A DNA stretch of 64,000 nt from Hyposmocoma kahamanoa (lineage: Eukaryota > Arthropoda > Insecta > Lepidoptera > Cosmopterigidae). The notes below the pieces were generated by a model. That model was not told the DNA's origin. It made no database searches and saw nothing but the letters and a program-made list of their open reading frames with translations. This document shows positions 59,664 to 64,000 of this stretch, piece by piece. Both the position numbers and the translations under genes were made by a program. The stretch spans positions 11,187,698 through 11,251,697 of the forward strand of contig NW_020654080.1 of NCBI RefSeq assembly GCF_003589595.1, given 5' to 3'. Each line of letters opens with the position of its first letter. Position 1 is the stretch's first letter.

Positions 59664-60013
59664 TGTTCTTTTATTATCCTGTCCCTTGGGATTTAATTGA
59701 CCAAATGAACTCTACAGCATGACGCTAGACACACAGACGTATCATTGTAACGAACGTGTACTCAGTAGAAATATTTAAGATACACTATATTTTAATAATC
59801 TTTTTTTGCAAGAAAAGAAACTGCAACCGTTCGCTTCAATCAGAATTTGACACACGGAGTGTGTAAGGCACAGAACACTATCTATACTCACAAGTAAGGT
59901 ATCGATGGGCGAGTCGAATAATTAACTCGATTAACCAACTCGAGTTACTCCCCACAACGAGTACGCTCGAGCTACTTTTTTTATGAACTCGAGCTAGAGT
60001 AAGCTCGTATCGG
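59664..60013. promoter_or_regulatory. TMX3 upstream region
   Basis: The 5' UTR and promoter of TMX3 must lie here or just beyond. From 59895 the DNA becomes repeat-like (GATGGGCGAGTCGAATAATT, ACTCGAGTTACTC). No TATA box is clear. Confidence 0.35.
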
Positions 60014-60021
60014 TTCGGTAC

Positions 60022-60520
60022 TAGAGATGGGCGTTGAATGAACGAACTAGTCGAATCAACCGTTCACGTCCAATCGAACGTTTCTATGGGTCTACCGTTC
60101 TTCGGTTAACTAGTAGAATTCGATGACGGCTAAACGGAGAGTCCACGCGTTAATCAACGCTCTGCGTCACGAGACGACGCGCGAACTCAGTCGAATTATA
60201 CATAGACTTACACAGACAAACGTTGCCCGTTGTGGCGCAATGCCCTTGAATCTGTCGGCATTAATCTCTATTGCAGTATGTTAAAAGCGTCAATAGCCAC
60301 GCTCATGTTAAACATTGGAAATAAATTAATTTCTAAAACAATAGTTCATATTCTCAAAAGTTACTTTAGTTGATTCAGTTAAACTCGTCTCACGAACGAA
60401 AACCAACTTAAGTTGAATGATCGACTAGTCGACGAATTTAACTAGTTGACCGACTAGTTGATCGTCGACGATGAACGGTTGCGTTTCGTTAACGGAAAAC
60501 GCGTCGACGACCCATCTCTA
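60022..60520. mobile_element. hAT-type MITE with 8-bp target duplication
   Basis: TTCGGTAC occurs at 60014-60021 and at 60521-60528, exactly bounding a 499-bp element. The ends are TAGAGATGGGCG and CGACCCATCTCTA, an inverted pair typical of hAT elements, and 8 bp is the hAT duplication length. The interior is rich in ACTAGTCGA-type words and has no coding frame. An exact duplication suggests a fairly young insertion. Confidence 0.88.
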
Positions 60521-60571
60521 TTCGGTACCCGCCCCGCGCCGACCCGTATACTTCATTCATAGAGACGCATT

Positions 60572-60645
60572 CTAGTATGATTTCAAGCACTAGAAATCAT
60601 ACCCAAACCCTGACTTGAGCATTGAGTACAGTTCGGCAATACGAT
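60572..60645. repeat. Partial copy of the 48743 fold-back MITE
   Basis: Shares TATGATTTCAAGCAC and CCAAACCCTGACTTGAGCAT followed by TGAGTACAGTT with the element at 48743-48890. The left arm is missing. Confidence 0.65.
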
Positions 60646-61880
60646 TGATTCGCACTAGCGTTTTTTCAACGGGCGTTAAAAAAACGTTGAAGTGAGACAA
60701 ATTGATATCCACGTGTTTATTCACACGAAGACGGTTTTAACACGCGCATTTTTATCAAGCACTGTCGGATTTTCGACGTTGAGCGTTGGACGTTAAACTG
60801 AATTGAGCAAACTAAACTACGTGTTTTTGTTCTGACGGGGAGTTAAAAAAATGCCGGCTCAGCAGTCAGTTCGCACATTCGCACGTGTAGTTGTCTTGCG
60901 CGCCATGTGCAATGACGAGGGTACTTGTGGGGCTCACGATGCAGGCATCGAATGTGCTTATCAACATTCGGTAATAATTACAAAAGTTATAGGGATAAAG
61001 CCTCAAAACTTCCAGCGACACTTTTACACTTTTAAATATCTTAGATAATTTTACCCCAATATGATTTTTTTTCCTTTTCTGCCTTCTCGTAACACAAATG
61101 GCTATTGCCAATCATTTTGAATTCATAATTTACGTGCACACCGCAACGAGTTTGATTCACAATGTTTTTTTAACGTTCATATGAACACAAATATTCGGAA
61201 CGGTAAAAAAACACCAGCGCTTTTAACGCTACGCTTTATAAGCGCTCTTTCGAATGACGCCTAAAAGGGTGTGAGTAGCGATGCACGACTTTGAATGTTA
61301 ATAATTCTAGTTATTCGAATAGGCAAATCATTCCCCTAAGTCTAAATACAAGCACAATCATTCGACTCGAGTAGAATGTTTACGCTAATGCCCCTACCAT
61401 TAGATGGATGCACGAGTCGAATGATTATTAGGTTGGAAATATTCGGAACCTCACAGGTAATTCATCATGTCCAAATCACATCAAAACCGCCCTGTCCCCG
61501 TCACATTCACGGTATTTACCATATGTCAGAGAGGGCTAGGTGATTTCGAGCAGAAATGCTTCATGGAATCTGTGGATTAATAATACTATGAATGACCATT
61601 AGCATCATTCGAATACGAAAATTAAATGGGTCGTTTTAAAATATATGTCACGAAATTGTCAATAAATTGTTTCGTCAAGACCTTAGACTCAGGACTTTGT
61701 CGTTGAGTTTCATCAGGACCAAAGGATGGAAAAACCAGTAGTCTAACAGGGCATGTCTTTTATTCGTAAAAATTATGCACTGTTTTTAATACCTTGTTTT
61801 ATGTTTTATTTAAAAAAAAAACAATAAAATAATTATGTTTGTAAACTTAACCACTTACAGAAATATTTAAGTAAGAAGAA
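60646..61880. other. TMX3-Psa intergenic DNA
   Basis: Contains GCGTTAAAAAAACGTTGAAG near 60690 and a loosely related inverse stretch TTTTTTTAACGTTCATATG near 61165, possibly ends of a decayed element. The small frame at 60851-61048 has no similarity. Confidence 0.35.
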
Positions 61881-61885
61881 ATTAA

Positions 61886-62492
61886 TAAAGGAAAAAGAAT
61901 GGCACTTTTTTACTAAAGGGAAATTAATAAAAAAATTAACATCAAAAAGTGTCTTATTCATTGAATGATACGAACTCTTAAGGTTCGTTTGATAGTTGTA
62001 ACAATTCTTTGTTTCATTATACAATCTTTTGGTACTATGTCAATGTTGTCACGTTTTGGCTTTGTAAATTTAAAATGACCCTTTTGGAGGACAGGTTTGT
62101 AATAATTAATCTCATAATGGCACTTTTTTAATAAAGGAAAATTAATAAAAATAAATATTGTCTTCCTCATTGAATAGTATACATACTCTATAAGTTCGTT
62201 TGATATTTGTAACAATTCGTTAAGTTTCATTATACAATCTTTCGGTACGTCAAGAGCACGTCAAGCTTAACACTTAAGATTTATAAGAACCTTACAGGAT
62301 GGAAAAAAATAAAAGAACAAATAAGTGCATACAAAGTGTCAAGGTTGACGTGATCTTGACTGTAATTTGAGCCGTTCTTATGGTAAGCGGCATAGAGTTG
62401 GATTTCAATCTATGTTAATATCCACACGTTTTGGCTAAGTAAATTTCAAATTACCGTTTTAGAGGACGGTTTTGTAATAATTAATCTCACAA
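61886..62492. repeat. Diverged direct duplication
   Basis: Two blocks repeat in order. ATGGCACTTTTTTACTAAAG through TTCATTATACAATCTTTTGG (61898-62035) recurs at 62116-62248. ACGTTTTGGCTTTGTAAATT through TTTGTAATAATTAATCTCA (62051-62115) recurs at 62427-62490. Confidence 0.65.
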
Positions 62493-62562
62493 CTTTCATT
62501 AGCGTTGTCAATTTGTTGATTAACACCTATGTAATATTTCCAGGTTTTCATTGAGAAGTATC

Positions 62563-62626
62563 TGGGGGACAACTCCCGTTCTCCGTCCGAAACAATTATT
62601 GTCAAATAAGTAATACTCGACCGAAA
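62563..62626. repeat. One end of the 56687 MITE family
   Basis: TCTGGGGGACAACTCCCGTT, TCTCCGTCCGAAACAATTAT and GTCAAATAAGTAATACTCGA match the terminal repeat at 56687-56883. The other end is absent. Confidence 0.65.
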
Positions 62627-62667
62627 GAAAAACGAGATTTAAAATGATTTCACAATAGTATTTTAAC

Positions 62668-62878
62668 TGCCTCCGTAGCCGAACGGATACCATGCCGGAT
62701 TGCCACGCAGAGGTCTCAGGTTCGATTCCCGGGCCGGGAGAAATAGTTGTATGGCCTACAATTATTTCTCTCGTGAGTTTGGGTGTAATTTGTGGTTGTC
62801 TATGTGTGTGTCCATGGCACCCGCGACACAGGGTTTCCCTAGTGCGGGGCTATGTTGAGTGTGTGCGTTATTTATTTA
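62668..62878 (+). mobile_element. tRNA-derived SINE, copy C
   Basis: Very similar to copy A: TGCCTCCGTAGCCGAACGG head, CAGGTTCGATTCCCGGGCC B box, the same GTGAGTTTGGGTGTAATTTG body and GTTATTTATT end. It lies about 500 bp upstream of Psa. Confidence 0.88.
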
Positions 62879-63381
62879 ATAGCGGAAAAAACCCTTTTTA
62901 ATGGCTCCATCGTTTTCTTTCAGTAATTTTAACTTTTGACAGGTGTCAACGACAAATATGGAAAATTAGGACAAATATTGGAAAAATATCTGGAAAAATA
63001 TAATTTTTTTGAAAATGCAAACTCGAGCCCGAGCGAGTGTATGGCAGCTCGGGCTTGGGTGTCTCTTCCTCGCCTTGCATATCCTGCACGATTACTCTGT
63101 CTAGACGTATCCGTTGACTGTAGGAATTAAATTGGTTAGATAATGCTATATATGACACTCAACAAGGAAAAAAATACTAATAATTTATGAAAAGGCTGTA
63201 TGGTAGAACCTTTGCCTACCCAACCAAATGTGAGTGAGAAGAAAACTAAAAAAAAATATCTTGACGTTTTACTGTCAACATAACATATAACCTCACAATT
63301 TCCTAACCTTATAGATTCTACAAATTACAATTCTGTATCGTAAAACTTTCACTTTTGATATAACGTCATTCACCGCATTCC
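62879..63381. promoter_or_regulatory. Psa upstream region
   Basis: Non-coding DNA between the SINE and the Psa start. It should contain the Psa promoter and 5' UTR. The last 120 bp include TTGATATAACGTCATTCACC. No core-promoter motif is certain. Confidence 0.4.
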
Positions 63382-64000
63382 ATGACGGTGCCGCTGCTTC
63401 GCGTCATAGGTAATTCATTAGCATTGCGGACTGCAAACAGTACACATTTCGGTCGCCATTATAAGTTATTACGTAGCGAATCCCGTTATTCGGAGTGGGG
63501 GCCCAGACGCGCGCGGGGGGCTCGTATCGGCGCGGTTGGAGCGCGAGTTCACTCTGTCACTCGGTCATTACGGTATTTCTCTGCTGCGCGTCCCACATTT
63601 ACGATCTTGAAAGAAAAAGTGACAATGCCCGAAAGCAAACAGTTTCAGCGGCTTCCAAAAAATGTCATACCCAAACACTATGAGCTCCAATTAGTTCCTA
63701 ATTTGGAAAAATTCACGTTTACGGGGAAAACGGCAGTGAAAGTATCGGTAAGAGGAAATTTCATCATATCGTTGCGAATATCTCGTTTCCATGTGACGCG
63801 CTAAAGTCGCATTCACTTTCAGGTTGTGAACACATCTAACGAAATAGTGGTGAACGCTTTGGACTTAGATTTGAAGAATGTGAAGCTTTTGTATAACGAT
63901 GGGCGGTCGGAAGCTGCAAAGATTCCGTCGGAGGTGCAACTTAATACGGGCGATGAGACTGCTACCATCAAGTTTCAGCAGCCGCTGCCGGTCGGGGAGG
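63382..64000 (+). CDS. Psa: Puromycin-sensitive aminopeptidase (5' end only)
   Basis: N-terminal part of an M1 zinc aminopeptidase that trims short peptides in the cytosol. Exon 1 is 63382-63747 (122 codons, phase 0, donor GTAAGA). Exon 2 starts at 63823 after TTTCAG and runs off the window. The conserved part begins MPESKQFQRLPKNVIPKHYELQL, then FTFTGKTAVKVS joined to VVNTSNEIVVNALDLDLKNV. The zinc-binding HEXXH motif lies beyond the window. Two in-frame starts exist: ATG 63382 adds an 81-residue Arg/Ser-rich leader, and ATG 63625 gives the usual cytosolic start. The leader resembles a presequence, as described for some PSA forms, so both may be used. Confidence 0.9.

Noticed and set aside
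60851..61048. 65-codon frame starting MPAQQSV
   Set aside because: Single short frame with no similarity, in a probable decayed element between TMX3 and Psa.
1..64000. CRISPR array, toxin-antitoxin, phage or operon system
   Set aside because: The DNA is clearly eukaryotic with spliceosomal introns. All regular repeats are tandem or transposon-related, and no spacer-repeat pattern exists.

Overview
This window is 64 kb of nuclear DNA from an insect, almost certainly a butterfly or moth (Lepidoptera). The conserved proteins match insect orthologues, the introns are spliceosomal and AT-rich, and the spacers are full of lepidopteran-type repeats: tRNA-derived SINEs, RTE, CR1 and RNase H-bearing LINEs, mariner, hAT and Harbinger-like elements. 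The species cannot be named from the sequence. There is no prokaryotic content, operon, CRISPR array or plasmid feature.

Six conserved host genes were rebuilt exon by exon using splice sites and reading phase. In order they are: (1) scny/USP36 deubiquitinase, minus strand, 16235-8571, ten exons, 863 codons; (2) Uev1A ubiquitin E2 variant, plus strand, 17108-17907, four exons, 144 codons, head-to-head with scny; (3) SNRK, an AMPK-related kinase, minus strand, 26728-23184, eight exons, 658 codons; (4) DDX20/Gemin3 DEAD-box helicase, plus strand, 36614-39433, three exons, 890 codons; (5) TMX3, an ER transmembrane thioredoxin, minus strand, 59663-39911, eight exons over 19.8 kb, 425 codons, with a GC-AG last intron; (6) the 5' end of a puromycin-sensitive aminopeptidase (Psa), plus strand, 63382 to the window edge. 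For each complete gene the summed exon length is an exact multiple of three and every junction phase matches. Uev1A and SNRK converge, as do DDX20 and TMX3. Scny with Uev1A, and TMX3 with Psa, are divergent pairs. The genes act in separate pathways: ubiquitin signalling, kinase signalling, snRNP assembly, ER oxidative folding and peptide turnover. Nothing suggests a dedicated gene cluster.

Region by region: 1-8570 is gene-free and holds small fold-back elements and one odd array of short TATAAC/GTTATA motifs (3.98-4.86 kb). 8.6-18 kb holds scny and Uev1A. 18-23 kb is AT-rich spacer or UTR with a hairpin and a Harbinger-like MITE that carries the only assembly gap. 23.2-26.7 kb is SNRK. 26.7-36.5 kb is a transposon landing zone: a 5'-truncated LINE with a clean 14-bp target duplication, a second LINE with a 707-codon open reverse transcriptase, and a degenerate tandem array they seem to have landed in. 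36.6-39.4 kb is DDX20. 39.9-59.7 kb is TMX3, whose introns hold a dead mariner, an RTE LINE, an RNase H LINE split by three later insertions, SINEs and several MITEs. 59.7-63.4 kb is intergenic, with a hAT-type MITE bearing an exact 8-bp target duplication.

No convincing new molecular system was found. The strongest unusual signals are the GC-AG terminal intron that supplies the TMX3 lysine-rich tail, the nested insertions in TMX3 introns (one MITE sits inside the reverse-transcriptase motif of a LINE), an 18-bp perfect palindrome that breaks the RTE endonuclease, the near-coincident poly(A) signals of DDX20 and TMX3, and the motif array near 4 kb.
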